64,000 nt of DNA from JANLYC01 sp963815445 (GTDB lineage: Bacteria > Actinomycetota > Actinomycetes > Propionibacteriales > Nocardioidaceae). The stretch is taken from assembly GCA_963815445.1 (NCBI GenBank), contig CAWFGV010000005.1:62001-126000 (forward strand). The letters are read 5' to 3'. Positions 15,771 to 24,582 of this stretch are shown in pieces; within the stretch, counting starts at the first letter, position 1; every line of letters begins with the position of its first letter. Below the pieces are notes generated by a model. The model saw nothing but the letters and a program-made list of their open reading frames with translations, had not been told where the DNA came from and made no database searches. A program made the position numbers and the translations under genes.

Positions 15771-16694
15771 ATGACAGCTGACACGCTGCCTGAACGGCGC
15801 CTGCTCCTGGTCCACGCCCATCCGGACGACGAGGCCATCGGGAACGGCGCCACCATGGCACGCTACGTAGCCGAGGGAGCGCACGTCGCGCTCGTCACGT
15901 GCACGCTGGGTGAAGAAGGCGAGGTGTTGATCCCCGAGCTCGAACACCTCGCCGCTCACCAATCCGACCGTCTGGGAGTGCACCGCATCGGCGAGCTCAC
16001 GGATGCGATGCAGATCCTGGGCGTCACCGACCACCGGTTCCTCGGCGGCCCGGGCCGCTACCGCGACACGGGTATGGCGGTCGACGAGCGGGGCCGGGCG
16101 ATCCCACCCGAGAAGATCCGTGACGACGCGTTCTGGGCGGCCGACCTGGTCGAGGCGTCCAACCATCTGGTCGAGGTGATCCGCGAGACCAGGCCGCAGG
16201 TGATGGCGACATACGACGAGAACGGCGGCTACGGTCACCCTGACCACATCCAGGCCCACCGGGTGGCCATGTACGGCAGCATGCTGGCCGCCGTCCCGAG
16301 CTACCGACCGGACCTCGGCGACGCGTGGGACGTGCCGAAGATCTACTGGAACGCGATGTCAGAGCAACGCATGCGCGAGGGGCTCCGCCGGCTGCGCGCC
16401 AGCGGCGACATGACGACGTTCGAGGGGATGGACCCCGACGGAGATCTGCCGTCCTTCGTGACGCCGGACGAGTACATCACCACCACGATCGACGGCCTGG
16501 AGTACGTCGACAAGAAGCTGGACGCGATGCGCGCCCATGCCACCCAGATCGCCGTCGACGGACCGTTCTTCGCGCTCTCCAACAACGTCGGCAACCACGT
16601 GTGGGGTATCGAGTCCTACCGCCTGATCAAGGGCAGTCCAGGGAAGCGCGATGTGGATGGCCACGAGAGTGACCTGTTCTCCGGTGTGGTCTGA
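15771..16694 (+). CDS. mshB: N-acetyl-1-D-myo-inositol-2-amino-2-deoxy-alpha-D-glucopyranoside deacetylase (mycothiol synthesis)
   Basis: 307 residues. LLVHAHPDDEAIGNGATMARY at the N-terminus carries the zinc ligands of the LmbE/PIG-L deacetylase family (His, Asp, Asp in HPDD), and YGHPDHIQAHRVAM provides the third ligand; the DENGGYGHPDH context is that of MshB rather than Mca. It deacetylates GlcNAc-Ins to GlcN-Ins, the second step of mycothiol synthesis. A frame extends 12 codons upstream, but the -10-like TAGGCT lies there, so ATG 15771 is chosen. Followed by a DUF6113-like membrane protein. Confidence 0.93.
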   Translation: MTADTLPERRLLLVHAHPDDEAIGNGATMARYVAEGAHVALVTCTLGEEGEVLIPELEHLAAHQSDRLGVHRIGELTDAMQILGVTDHRFLGGPGRYRDTGMAVDERGRAIPPEKIRDDAFWAADLVEASNHLVEVIRETRPQVMATYDENGGYGHPDHIQAHRVAMYGSMLAAVPSYRPDLGDAWDVPKIYWNAMSEQRMREGLRRLRASGDMTTFEGMDPDGDLPSFVTPDEYITTTIDGLEYVDKKLDAMRAHATQIAVDGPFFALSNNVGNHVWGIESYRLIKGSPGKRDVDGHESDLFSGVV

Positions 16695-16715
16695 TCCGTG
16701 TCATCGGGCAGGACG

Positions 16716-17144
16716 ATGACACAGGACGGGCGCTCGGCCGCGACGCGTGGGGCGGCCGAGATGCCGGCGCCGCGGTTTCACGTGCCGGTCTCGCGTTCGG
16801 GGTTCGCCGCGACCGCCGTCGTCCTCGGGGGCTTGTCCGTCGGAGTGGCGATCCTGTCGGCCGTTGTCTCGCGGCTCATCTGGCGACCGGACGTGGTGTC
16901 CCTACCGTGGGGGCTGGTCCTGGGTGTGGCCGCGTCGGCGTCGATCGTGCTGGTCGGACGACTGCTGTCCCGAGGTCTCGGCCTGGCAGCGGCAGGGGGC
17001 TGGATCGTGGGCACCGGCCTCGTCCTCGCCGGCCGTCCCGAGGGTGACTACCTGCTCGCCCAGGACGGGCTCGGCCTCGGTTACCTGCTCGTGTCGGTGG
17101 CCGTGGTCATCAGCGTGGCCTCGTTCGGGGGGCCGCCCCGATGA
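16716..17144 (+). CDS. Small four-helix membrane protein (DUF6113-like)
   Basis: 142 residues with four hydrophobic helices (AATAVVLGGLSVGVAILSAVV first). Its position directly after mshB and its size match the DUF6113-type proteins found after mshB in other actinobacteria; function is unknown. GCAGGA lies just before ATG 16716; a GTG at 16698 is the alternative start. Its stop overlaps the next gene's ATG by four bases, so translation is coupled. Confidence 0.65.
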   Translation: MTQDGRSAATRGAAEMPAPRFHVPVSRSGFAATAVVLGGLSVGVAILSAVVSRLIWRPDVVSLPWGLVLGVAASASIVLVGRLLSRGLGLAAAGGWIVGTGLVLAGRPEGDYLLAQDGLGLGYLLVSVAVVISVASFGGPPR

Positions 17145-18811
17145 GGCTCTGGCCGCGGCGGAAGGTCTACATCGACGACCTGCCCAAGACCCACGACCTG
17201 AGGTTCGGCCTGATCTTCGTTGTCGGAGTCGCCGTGGTGATCGGCGCCCTGTACGGCGTTGGCTACCTCGTCGCGGGTAACAAGCTGCCGGCGGGGACGA
17301 AAGTCGCCGAGGTCGATGTCGGCGGGATGAGCCCCGACCGGGCCCGCACCGTCCTCCAGGAAAAGCTGGCTCCGCGGCTCGAGGACCCGATCAAGGTCAA
17401 CGCAGGCGGCAAGACCTACTCGATCGATCCGCAGCTGGCCGGGCTGACGTTCGACATCGACGCGACGCTGGACCAGGCGCTCGGCGGCAGCGCGTGGGAC
17501 CCACGCCACATGCTGCACGTGCTGACCGGAGGGGACTCGCTCGATCCCGTGGTCGACCTCGACAGCGCAGACCTCGTCGCCAGCCTGCGCAAGGTGGCCA
17601 AGAAGGTCGAGCGCACGCCGGTCGACTCGCGCGTGTCGTTCCGCGGTGGTCGGCCGACGGTGTCGTACGGACGTGCCGGTCGGGCCGTCGACTACCAGCG
17701 AAGTGGCGAACGACTCAAGGAGGCCATCATCGCCGGCGACGACCGCGTCAACCTGGTCATCGGCACAGTCCAGCCGCAGGTGACCGTGGGACAGGCGACC
17801 AGGTTCGAGGAAACCGTTGCCCGAAAGGCTGTCGCGGGGCCGATCCGCATCAAGGTTGCCGACTCGATGATGACCTTGACCCCTCGTCAGTTCGGACCAG
17901 CCCTGCAGGCGCTGCCCGGCCTACAGGGTCTTCGGCTTGCGGTCGACCAGGCCAAGCTGGTCCAGCGCGCGCGTCCGGCGATGAAGCAGCTGCGCCATCA
18001 CCCGGTCGACGCCCGGATCTCCTTCAAGGGCGACCGGCCGGTCATCATCCCGGGCAGTAGCGGCGTGACGGTCGCGCGCGGAGACCTGGCCAAGGCGGTG
18101 CTCAAGGCGGTCGGGTCTCGTGGTGACCGCCGCGTTGCGCGTGCGAAGCCGACGGCGGACAACCCCGATCTCAGCGCGGAAGACCTGAGGGTGATGCGGA
18201 TCAGTCGGCAGGTTTCGGCGACGTCGGTCCGCTTCGAGGCCGGGAGCCCGTCCGATCCGACGGCCACGCTGCGTCGCCTCGACGGCGCCCTGGTGCGCCC
18301 CGGCGAGTCGTTCAGCTTCCTGGGCAGGGTCGGGGCCAATGCGTCGTCCGCTTCGTCGTTCGTCGCGTCCATGGCGTATGACGCGGCGTTCTTCGCGGGG
18401 CTCGACATACCGGTGCACACGGGCGCCCGGATCTACTCAGACCGATTCGCTCCCGGCTTCGACGCCCACGTCGAGTCACCCAGCACAGATCTCGCCCTCG
18501 CCAACACCTCGCCGTACGGCGTCTACATCCGTGCGTACGTCGAGACCCCGGGCCGCAAAGGTTCCTCCGCGCGCATCGCCCATGTCGAGATGTGGAGCAC
18601 GCCGTACTGGACCGTGCGGGCGTTGACGTCGTCGCGCTACAACGTGGTGCAGCCGCAGGTCATCACGAACACCCGGAAGTCGTGCGTGCCGCGCGACGGC
18701 GTAGCCGGTTTCGAGTACGACGTCACCCGGGTGCTGAAGCAGGGTGGCCACAAGCGGACCGAACGCACCCATGCCAGCTACGCACCTCTGGACCGGGTCC
18801 GCTGCCGCTGA
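17141..18811 (+). CDS. VanW family protein with peptidoglycan-binding-like repeats
   Basis: 556 residues. A single N-terminal transmembrane helix (around residues 24-45, FGLIFVVGVAVVIGALYGVGY) anchors an extracytoplasmic region with two copies of a PG_binding_4-like domain (one starting near VAEVDVGGMSPDRARTVL, one near residue 220), followed by the VanW domain with RPGESFSFLGRVG and the C-terminal GARIYSDRF and TSRYNVV blocks. VanW proteins occur in glycopeptide-resistance clusters but their biochemical role is unsettled; a cell-wall role is likely. Coupled to the preceding membrane protein and convergent with the acetyltransferase gene. Confidence 0.9.
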   Translation: MRLWPRRKVYIDDLPKTHDLRFGLIFVVGVAVVIGALYGVGYLVAGNKLPAGTKVAEVDVGGMSPDRARTVLQEKLAPRLEDPIKVNAGGKTYSIDPQLAGLTFDIDATLDQALGGSAWDPRHMLHVLTGGDSLDPVVDLDSADLVASLRKVAKKVERTPVDSRVSFRGGRPTVSYGRAGRAVDYQRSGERLKEAIIAGDDRVNLVIGTVQPQVTVGQATRFEETVARKAVAGPIRIKVADSMMTLTPRQFGPALQALPGLQGLRLAVDQAKLVQRARPAMKQLRHHPVDARISFKGDRPVIIPGSSGVTVARGDLAKAVLKAVGSRGDRRVARAKPTADNPDLSAEDLRVMRISRQVSATSVRFEAGSPSDPTATLRRLDGALVRPGESFSFLGRVGANASSASSFVASMAYDAAFFAGLDIPVHTGARIYSDRFAPGFDAHVESPSTDLALANTSPYGVYIRAYVETPGRKGSSARIAHVEMWSTPYWTVRALTSSRYNVVQPQVITNTRKSCVPRDGVAGFEYDVTRVLKQGGHKRTERTHASYAPLDRVRCR

Positions 18812-18827
18812 TCGGCGTCTGGGCCGC

Positions 18828-19799
18828 TCAGCCCGGCGGGACGAGGTAGCGGTATGAGTGGTGTGTCGTGAACCCGAAGCCGGCGTAGAGCTGAACGGCG
18901 GCGACGTTGTCCGGCAGCGTCTGGAGGTATGCCGACAGGGCGCCTCGCGACGCTCCCCACTCGAGCAGGGCCTCGACCACCAACGTCGCCAGTCCTTGCC
19001 GACGCTGGTCTTCCGCCACCTCGACGGCCTGCAGGCCCAGCCAGTCGCCGGTCACGACGCCGCGTCCGATCGCGACGGCGGGGTCTCCGATGCGGGCGAA
19101 GGCGACGTCGTCGCCGGACTCCAGCACGCGCTGCACCACCGCGGGATCCTGGCCGGCGGCCCTGCCGTACAGGCGCAGCCAGTCCGCGCCCACGGAGTCG
19201 TCGATGGAGACGGCGACGGGACGAGCGTGCCGCGGTGCCGTCAGCCTCCGGGCTTGGGCCACCGAGGCGACCTGCACGATGGCGTCGGACCCGGTCTGGC
19301 GCGGCTGCCACCCGCGCCCTTCGAAGTCACGCTGTCCGGCTGAGCCGAGCACGACTTGAGCCAGGGGGTGCAGACCGTGGCGCGCGTAGAAGTCCCGGAC
19401 TTCGCTGATGGCGCCGTCGAGAGGCAGCCCAGGGTCGCCACCGACCCGCACGGAGTTGGCCCGACCGGTGAACCCGTCCGCGGCGCGCAGCGTCCAGTCG
19501 CCCAGCTCGTGCTCGGCTACCGCCCGCCACCCGCGCTGGCACACCCGTTCGAGCTGCTCAGGACCGATGCGCCGGCGTGTCGAGGCGCGGGGCGGTATCG
19601 GCTTGCCGGTGACGATGTGCTGACGCTCGATCGTCACCAGCTCGCCGTCCTCGCGGCGTACGGTGATGGATGTGTCTGCCCAGCCCTCCAGCACACCGAG
19701 AACGTCAGTCATGGCCGGCCCGCCGCTGGGTCCCTGCTCGCCGGGGAGGAGGCGACGTACGACGACGCGCTGACCGACGAGGCGGGCGTGGAGGGGCAT
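18828..19799 (-). CDS. GNAT N-acetyltransferase of the Rv0428c type
   Basis: 323 residues. The N-terminal part (to about residue 70) is a small SH3/LSm-like domain (WADTSITVRREDGELVTIERQ), and the C-terminal part is a GNAT fold with the acetyl-CoA loop VEVAEDQRRQGLATLVV and the final QLYAGFGFTTHHSYRYL. This two-domain layout matches the actinobacterial Rv0428c/cg3035 family; the acetyl acceptor is not known. ATG 19799 begins the conserved part; an open frame runs 22 codons further. Divergent from fdxA. Confidence 0.85.
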   Translation of the reverse strand: MPLHARLVGQRVVVRRLLPGEQGPSGGPAMTDVLGVLEGWADTSITVRREDGELVTIERQHIVTGKPIPPRASTRRRIGPEQLERVCQRGWRAVAEHELGDWTLRAADGFTGRANSVRVGGDPGLPLDGAISEVRDFYARHGLHPLAQVVLGSAGQRDFEGRGWQPRQTGSDAIVQVASVAQARRLTAPRHARPVAVSIDDSVGADWLRLYGRAAGQDPAVVQRVLESGDDVAFARIGDPAVAIGRGVVTGDWLGLQAVEVAEDQRRQGLATLVVEALLEWGASRGALSAYLQTLPDNVAAVQLYAGFGFTTHHSYRYLVPPG

Positions 19800-19917
19800 G
19801 GGACTCCATGGAGTGGACCTGGATTCTGCGGCTGGCGGCAGAACGTAGATACTAGTGGGAGTCAAGGCGCCAGCCGCCGCACAGCGCGGGCGCCGGATCG
19901 TGAACGAGGAGGACTAG

Positions 19918-20244
19918 GTGACGTACGTCATCGCGCAGCCATGCGTGGACCTGAAGGATCGGGCCTGCGTCGACGAGTGCCCTGTCGACTGCATCTACGA
20001 GGGCCAGCGCATGCTCTACATCCACCCGGATGAGTGCGTCGACTGTGGCGCGTGCGAACCGGTCTGCCCGGTCGAGGCCATCTTCTACGAGGACGACACC
20101 CCGGAGAAGTGGAAGGAGTACTACGCGGCGAACGTGGAGTTCTTCGACGACCTGGGATCACCCGGCGGCGCCGCTAAGCTCGGCGTCATCGACAAGGACC
20201 ACCCGATCATCGCCGCGCTACCGCCCCAGGAGCAAGAGGGGTAG
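19918..20244 (+). CDS. fdxA: 7Fe ferredoxin ([3Fe-4S][4Fe-4S])
   Basis: 108 residues. CVDLKDRACVDECPVDC provides the ligands of the [3Fe-4S] cluster and CVDCGACEPVCP those of the [4Fe-4S] cluster, in the arrangement of seven-iron ferredoxins; the acidic tail with DDTPEKWKEYYAANVEFF is typical of actinobacterial FdxA. It is an electron carrier, for example for cytochrome P450s. The GTG at 19918 follows GAGGAGG. Its TAG stop shares one base with the dapC GTG, the same fdx-dapC order as in mycobacteria. Confidence 0.95.
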   Translation: MTYVIAQPCVDLKDRACVDECPVDCIYEGQRMLYIHPDECVDCGACEPVCPVEAIFYEDDTPEKWKEYYAANVEFFDDLGSPGGAAKLGVIDKDHPIIAALPPQEQEG

Positions 20245-21404
20245 TGGACTCCTCAGCCCGCCCGACATCCGCGCCGCCAACCCGTGACGGGTCGGCGGCG
20301 CTGTCGGTCTCATCCCGGCTTCCGGACTTCCCGTGGGACCGGTTGATCCCGTTGCGGGAGCGTGCGGCCGCTCACGCGGGCGGTCTCGTCGACCTGTCCG
20401 TCGGCACCCCGGTCGACCCCACTCCCGAGGTCGTGCAGAAGGCACTCCGGTCCGCTACGGACTCACCGGGCTACCCGACCGTGTGGGGGACGCCGGACCT
20501 TCGCACCTCGATCGTCGACTACCTGCAACGGCGCTGCGGGTCGATCGACCTCGACCACGACAACGTGCTGCCGACCGTGGGCTCGAAGGAGCTCGTGGCC
20601 TCGCTCCCCGCCCAGCTCGGCGTGCGGACCGGCCAGACGGTTCTGATCCCGGCCATCGCCTACCCGACCTACGCCGTGGGCGCCTTGCTTGCCGGCGCCG
20701 ACTTTCTCGCCAGTGACGCGACACTGTCCGTAGGGCCGCTCGACGTACCGCTGGTGTGGGTCAACTCGCCGGCCAACCCGACGGGCCGGGTGCTGCCGCC
20801 GGACCACCTGCGCAAGGTCATCGCCTGGGCGCGCGAGCGCGGTGCCGTGGTGGCCGCCGACGAGTGCTACTTCGAGTGCGCCTGGGACATTGAGCCCGTG
20901 TCGGTCCTCGATCGCTCGGTCAACGGCGGCTCGCTCGACTCGGTGCTGGCGGTCCACTCACTGTCGAAGCGGTCGAACATGGCCGGCTACCGCGCCGGCT
21001 TCGTGGCGGGCGACCCGGCGATCGTGGGGGAGCTCCGCGAGGTGCGCCGACATGCCGGCCTGATGGTGCCGGGCCCGGTCCAGGTGGCGATGCGCGCCGC
21101 GCTCGATCATGACGGTCACATCGAGGAGCAGCGCGAGGTCTACCTCGAGCGCCGGGCCATGTTGCGCCGAGCGTTGGAGTCCGCCGGTTTCCGGATCGAC
21201 CACTCCGAGGCCTCGCTGTACCTGTGGGCCACCCGCGACGAGCCCTGCATGGACACGGTGCGATGGCTGGCCGAGCGCGGCATCCTGGTGGCGCCGGGCG
21301 ACTTCTACGGACCGTCCGGCGGTCGACACGTCCGCGTGGCGCTGACGGCAACCGACGAACGTGTCGAGGCTGCCTGCATCCGACTGTTGGCGCGCGCCCG
21401 CTGA
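20244..21404 (+). CDS. dapC: Succinyldiaminopimelate transaminase
   Basis: 386 residues, a class I/II PLP aminotransferase. The PLP lysine is Lys242 in SLSKRSNMAGYRAG, with the supporting SPANPTG block near 175-181, Asp206 and Tyr209. The family adds an amino group to N-succinyl-2-amino-6-ketopimelate in the lysine/meso-DAP pathway. Placement after fdxA and close to dapD and dapE supports DapC over other aminotransferases. GTG start at 20244 overlaps the fdxA stop by one base. Confidence 0.92.
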   Translation: MDSSARPTSAPPTRDGSAALSVSSRLPDFPWDRLIPLRERAAAHAGGLVDLSVGTPVDPTPEVVQKALRSATDSPGYPTVWGTPDLRTSIVDYLQRRCGSIDLDHDNVLPTVGSKELVASLPAQLGVRTGQTVLIPAIAYPTYAVGALLAGADFLASDATLSVGPLDVPLVWVNSPANPTGRVLPPDHLRKVIAWARERGAVVAADECYFECAWDIEPVSVLDRSVNGGSLDSVLAVHSLSKRSNMAGYRAGFVAGDPAIVGELREVRRHAGLMVPGPVQVAMRAALDHDGHIEEQREVYLERRAMLRRALESAGFRIDHSEASLYLWATRDEPCMDTVRWLAERGILVAPGDFYGPSGGRHVRVALTATDERVEAACIRLLARAR

Positions 21405-21422
21405 CATCCGCGACATCCGTGG

Positions 21423-22391
21423 CTAGCCCACGTCGACATGCACATGGTCCCGGTGGAGCAGGATCGCCTTGGTCGCGGCCGTCTCGTTGCCGCTGAGGTT
21501 GGGATCGAAGGTGCGCCATCCGCCCCCCGATTTCGAGCCGGCCGACCAGATCTTCGCGTCGAAGATGACGTGGGCGATCGCGAGCCGCGACGCGTTGGCC
21601 ACGAGGTACTGCGCGAGCACCCAGCCGGCCCGCGTGTTGTCCGCGCTGACCGGGCGGAAGAAGACGTCGACGGCACGGCCCTCGTAGTGTGCGGACCCGG
21701 TCATGTGTCCGGTCGTCACCCCGCCGGGCTCGAAGCCGCCCATCGGCAGGTCGCCGAAGGCCTTGTGGATGTCGGCGCGGACGGTCTCCGCGCGTGGTGT
21801 GAGGCCTGACCCGGTGATGTCTTGCGATGCAAGGTCGACGGCGTCGGCCGTACAGGTGAAGGCGGCCGGGCTGTATCCCGACATCGCCGATGCGATGGTG
21901 CGGCCGTCTCGCTCGTGGGCGGCATACGCATCAGGGAACGCGGATCGCTGCACCTCCTGTGCTGCCTTGGTGATCTCCATGTACTGGTACCCGTCGACCT
22001 TGACCAGGGCGTCGTAGAAGGCGTTCGTTGCGTAGTACGGGTTCCGGATCTGCTTGACCGTGCCCCATCCCTGGCTCGGCCGTTGTTGGAACAGCCCGAC
22101 GGAGTCGCGGTCGCCGCTGTCGAGGTTGCGGAGCTTGGACTCCTGGTAGGCGGTTGCGATCGCGATCGAGATGGCGCGCGCGGGCAGACCGCGGCGCTCG
22201 GCGACTGCGGCGATGATCGAGGCGTTCTCGGCCTGCTCGGTCGACATCTCGACGGTGTAGCCGTCGACCTTCGCCAGGCAGTGCTTCGGGTCCGGGAGCG
22301 GACCGAGACCGTGCTGGACTGCGTAGTACGCTCCGCCGACGAGCAGGGCCAGCACGGTGACGCCGGTCGCGAGGAGGCGCCAGCTACGCAT
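21423..22391 (-). CDS. Secreted protein with lysozyme/transglycosylase-like fold, unknown substrate
   Basis: 322 residues. An N-terminal hydrophobic helix (LLATGVTVLALLVGGAYYAV) anchors or exports the protein. A lysozyme-like core follows: AISIAIATAYQESKLRN supplies a candidate catalytic Glu, and DSVGLFQQRPSQGWGT is the typical transglycosylase groove. The C-terminal half, with HVHVDVG and SAHYEGRAVDVFF, resembles LAS-type peptidase or ARB_07466-like domains with candidate zinc-binding His residues. Homologues are usually called hypothetical or, misleadingly, heavy-metal transporter. The ATG overlaps the dapD end by eight bases. Confidence 0.7.
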   Translation of the reverse strand: MRSWRLLATGVTVLALLVGGAYYAVQHGLGPLPDPKHCLAKVDGYTVEMSTEQAENASIIAAVAERRGLPARAISIAIATAYQESKLRNLDSGDRDSVGLFQQRPSQGWGTVKQIRNPYYATNAFYDALVKVDGYQYMEITKAAQEVQRSAFPDAYAAHERDGRTIASAMSGYSPAAFTCTADAVDLASQDITGSGLTPRAETVRADIHKAFGDLPMGGFEPGGVTTGHMTGSAHYEGRAVDVFFRPVSADNTRAGWVLAQYLVANASRLAIAHVIFDAKIWSAGSKSGGGWRTFDPNLSGNETAATKAILLHRDHVHVDVG

Positions 22392-23325
22392 TGGTGTGCA
22401 GGGCGGCGTTGAGCTCGATCCCGCTGCCGTCGCGCCGCCGGGCCTCGATCGCTCCCGTGAGGCTGTTCTGCCAGAACTGCCACCCGGACTGACCTGACAG
22501 CTCACGTGCCTTGACCACGGAGCCGTCGGGCAGGGTGAGCTTTGTGCCGGCGGTGACGTAGCACCCGGCCGCCACGACGCAGTCGTCGCCGAGCGAGATG
22601 CCGACGCCAGCATTGGCCCCGAGCAGGCAGCGACTGCCGATCGAGATGACCTCGGTGCCACCGCCTGACAGCGTGCCCATGATCGACGCACCACCTCCGA
22701 CGTCGGACCCGTCGCCGACGACGACGCCGGCGGAGATGCGTCCCTCGACCATCGAGGTGCCGAGCGTCCCGGCGTTGAAGTTCACGAACCCCTCGTGCAT
22801 GACCGTCGTGCCCTCGGCGAGGTGTGCACCCAGCCGCACCCGGTCGGCGTCGGCGATCCGGACGCCGGTGGGCACGACGTAGTCGGTCATCCGCGGGAAC
22901 TTGTCGATGCCGAGTACGGTGACGTCCTTGCCCGACTCGCGCGCCCGCAGCCGGGTGGCCTCGAACCCGTTGACGGCGCAGGGCCCGAGGTTGGTCCAGA
23001 CGACGTTGGTGAGCAGGCCGAAGACGCCCTCCATGTTCTGGCCGCGCGGACGGACCAGGCGGTGGCTGAGCAGGTGCAGCCGGAGCCAGACGTCAGCGGT
23101 GTCGCGCGGTGCGGCGGCGAGGTCGTCGATGACGACGTGCTGCACCGACCGGTGGACGTCCCGAACCGGGTCATGGCCGTCGAGGGACGCCAGCGCGCTG
23201 GGGACGTGGTAGTCCGCAGGCGGCATACCGAGGTGAGGGTCTGGGAACCACACGTCGAGCAGGACGCCCTCGGCGTCGTACGTCGCCAGGCCGAAGCCCC
23301 ACGCGGCGGAGGTCGTGTCAGTCAC
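22384..23325 (-). CDS. dapD: 2,3,4,5-tetrahydropyridine-2,6-dicarboxylate N-succinyltransferase
   Basis: 313 residues. The left-handed beta-helix hexapeptide repeats are visible from about residue 165 (GAHLAEGTTVMHEGFVNFN, then SMVEGRISAGVVVGDGSDVG). It succinylates tetrahydrodipicolinate, committing to the succinylase branch of lysine/meso-DAP synthesis. The GTG start at 23325 is supported by TAGCGT seven bases upstream and by the usual N-terminal length of actinobacterial DapD. It is divergent from dapE, as in mycobacteria. Confidence 0.95.
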   Translation of the reverse strand: MTDTTSAAWGFGLATYDAEGVLLDVWFPDPHLGMPPADYHVPSALASLDGHDPVRDVHRSVQHVVIDDLAAAPRDTADVWLRLHLLSHRLVRPRGQNMEGVFGLLTNVVWTNLGPCAVNGFEATRLRARESGKDVTVLGIDKFPRMTDYVVPTGVRIADADRVRLGAHLAEGTTVMHEGFVNFNAGTLGTSMVEGRISAGVVVGDGSDVGGGASIMGTLSGGGTEVISIGSRCLLGANAGVGISLGDDCVVAAGCYVTAGTKLTLPDGSVVKARELSGQSGWQFWQNSLTGAIEARRRDGSGIELNAALHTNA

Positions 23326-23332
23326 CTCTCCA

Positions 23333-23338
23333 ACGCTA
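23333..23338 (-). promoter_or_regulatory. Putative -10 box (TAGCGT) for dapD
   Basis: TAGCGT on the minus strand ends seven bases before the dapD GTG; leaderless pattern. Confidence 0.4.
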
Positions 23339-23446
23339 CCCAGTGCCTGCGTCCGAGCCGGTCCCGGGCGCGCCGACGTCCTGCACTTAGGTCGTTCGAG
23401 CCGCCAGGGTGCAGGACGTCGCGAGGGTTCCGCCACAATGGCGGAC

Positions 23447-24505
23447 ATGACAGTCCTCGACCCCCACCAGGACATCGCCGACCTGACCGCTGCCCTCGTC
23501 GACATCGAGTCCGTCAGCGGCAACGAGCAGTCGATCACGGATGCGATCGAGCAGGCGTTGACGCCCGTTCCGTGGTTGGAGCTGTGGCGGCACTCGCACT
23601 CGCTCGTCGCGCGTACGACGCTCGGACGCGACGAGCGGGTCGTCATCGCAGGTCACGTGGACACCGTGCCGGTGAACGCGAATCTCCCGGCCCGGATCGA
23701 GGACGACGCGCTGCACGGGCTGGGGTCATGCGACATGAAAGGGGGGGTGGCGGTGGCGTTGCAGCTGGCCGCCACGCTCGACCAGCCGACGCGTGACCTC
23801 ACCTACGTGTTCTACGAGGCCGAAGAGGTCGAGGCCGAGCGCAACGGGCTGACGCTGATCGCGGCTGTGCGTGATGAGATCCTGCGCGGTGACTTCGCCG
23901 TCGTGATGGAACCGTCCAACGCCGTGATCGAGGCCGGCTGCCAGGGCACGATCACCGCCGCCGTCTCGACGACCGGCACCCGGGCGCACGCTGCGCGGTC
24001 CTGGAACGGGGTCAACGCGATCCACGCGGCCCGCGAGGTGCTGGACCGGTTGGCGGCATACGAGCCGCGTCGTCCGGAGATCGATGGGCTGCGCTACCAC
24101 GAGGGCCTCAACGCGGTCGGAATCGCCGGCGGGGTGGCCGGGAACGTGGTTCCCGACTCGTGCTCGGTGACGATCAACCACCGGTTCGCGCCGGATCGTT
24201 CGGTGGCCGAGGCAGAGGCGCACCTGCGGGACGTGTTCGCCGGCTTCGACGTCGAGGTGGTGGATTCGGCGCCGGGCGCGATGCCAGGGCTGCAGCTGCC
24301 CGCTGCCGCGGCGTTCCTGGACGTCGTCGGTGGGTCCGCGAACCCGAAGTTCGGCTGGACCGACGTGGCCAGATTCAGCGCGATGGGAATTCCGGCAGTG
24401 AACTTCGGGCCGGGTAACCCCGAGCTCGCGCACACGCAGGGTGAGTTCGTGCCGCTGGCCCACCTGCGCTCGTGCCTGGACCAGATGACCGCCTGGCTGA
24501 CCTGA
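23447..24505 (+). CDS. dapE: Succinyl-diaminopimelate desuccinylase
   Basis: 352 residues, M20 metallopeptidase family. Zinc ligands are visible in AGHVDTVP (His), GSCDMKGG (bridging Asp), and EAEEVEAERNG (catalytic and metal-binding Glu). It releases succinate from N-succinyl-L,L-DAP. Two ATGs are possible: 23438 (MADM...) and 23447 (MTVLDP...); 23447 is preferred because CACAAT stands seven bases before it and DapE proteins usually begin at this point. Divergent from dapD, with about 110 bp between. Confidence 0.94.
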   Translation: MTVLDPHQDIADLTAALVDIESVSGNEQSITDAIEQALTPVPWLELWRHSHSLVARTTLGRDERVVIAGHVDTVPVNANLPARIEDDALHGLGSCDMKGGVAVALQLAATLDQPTRDLTYVFYEAEEVEAERNGLTLIAAVRDEILRGDFAVVMEPSNAVIEAGCQGTITAAVSTTGTRAHAARSWNGVNAIHAAREVLDRLAAYEPRRPEIDGLRYHEGLNAVGIAGGVAGNVVPDSCSVTINHRFAPDRSVAEAEAHLRDVFAGFDVEVVDSAPGAMPGLQLPAAAAFLDVVGGSANPKFGWTDVARFSAMGIPAVNFGPGNPELAHTQGEFVPLAHLRSCLDQMTAWLT

Positions 24506-24569
24506 CGAGGTCGTAACGGCTGACTCGAAGCGGGCCGCATGGCTGACCGGATGCGCGTCGTATGGCCGC

Positions 24570-24575
24570 TAAGTT
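24570..24575 (+). promoter_or_regulatory. Putative -10 box (TAAGTT) for LOG-family gene
   Basis: TAAGTT followed by seven bases and the ATG at 24583; leaderless pattern. Confidence 0.35.
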
Positions 24576-24582
24576 GGCATAC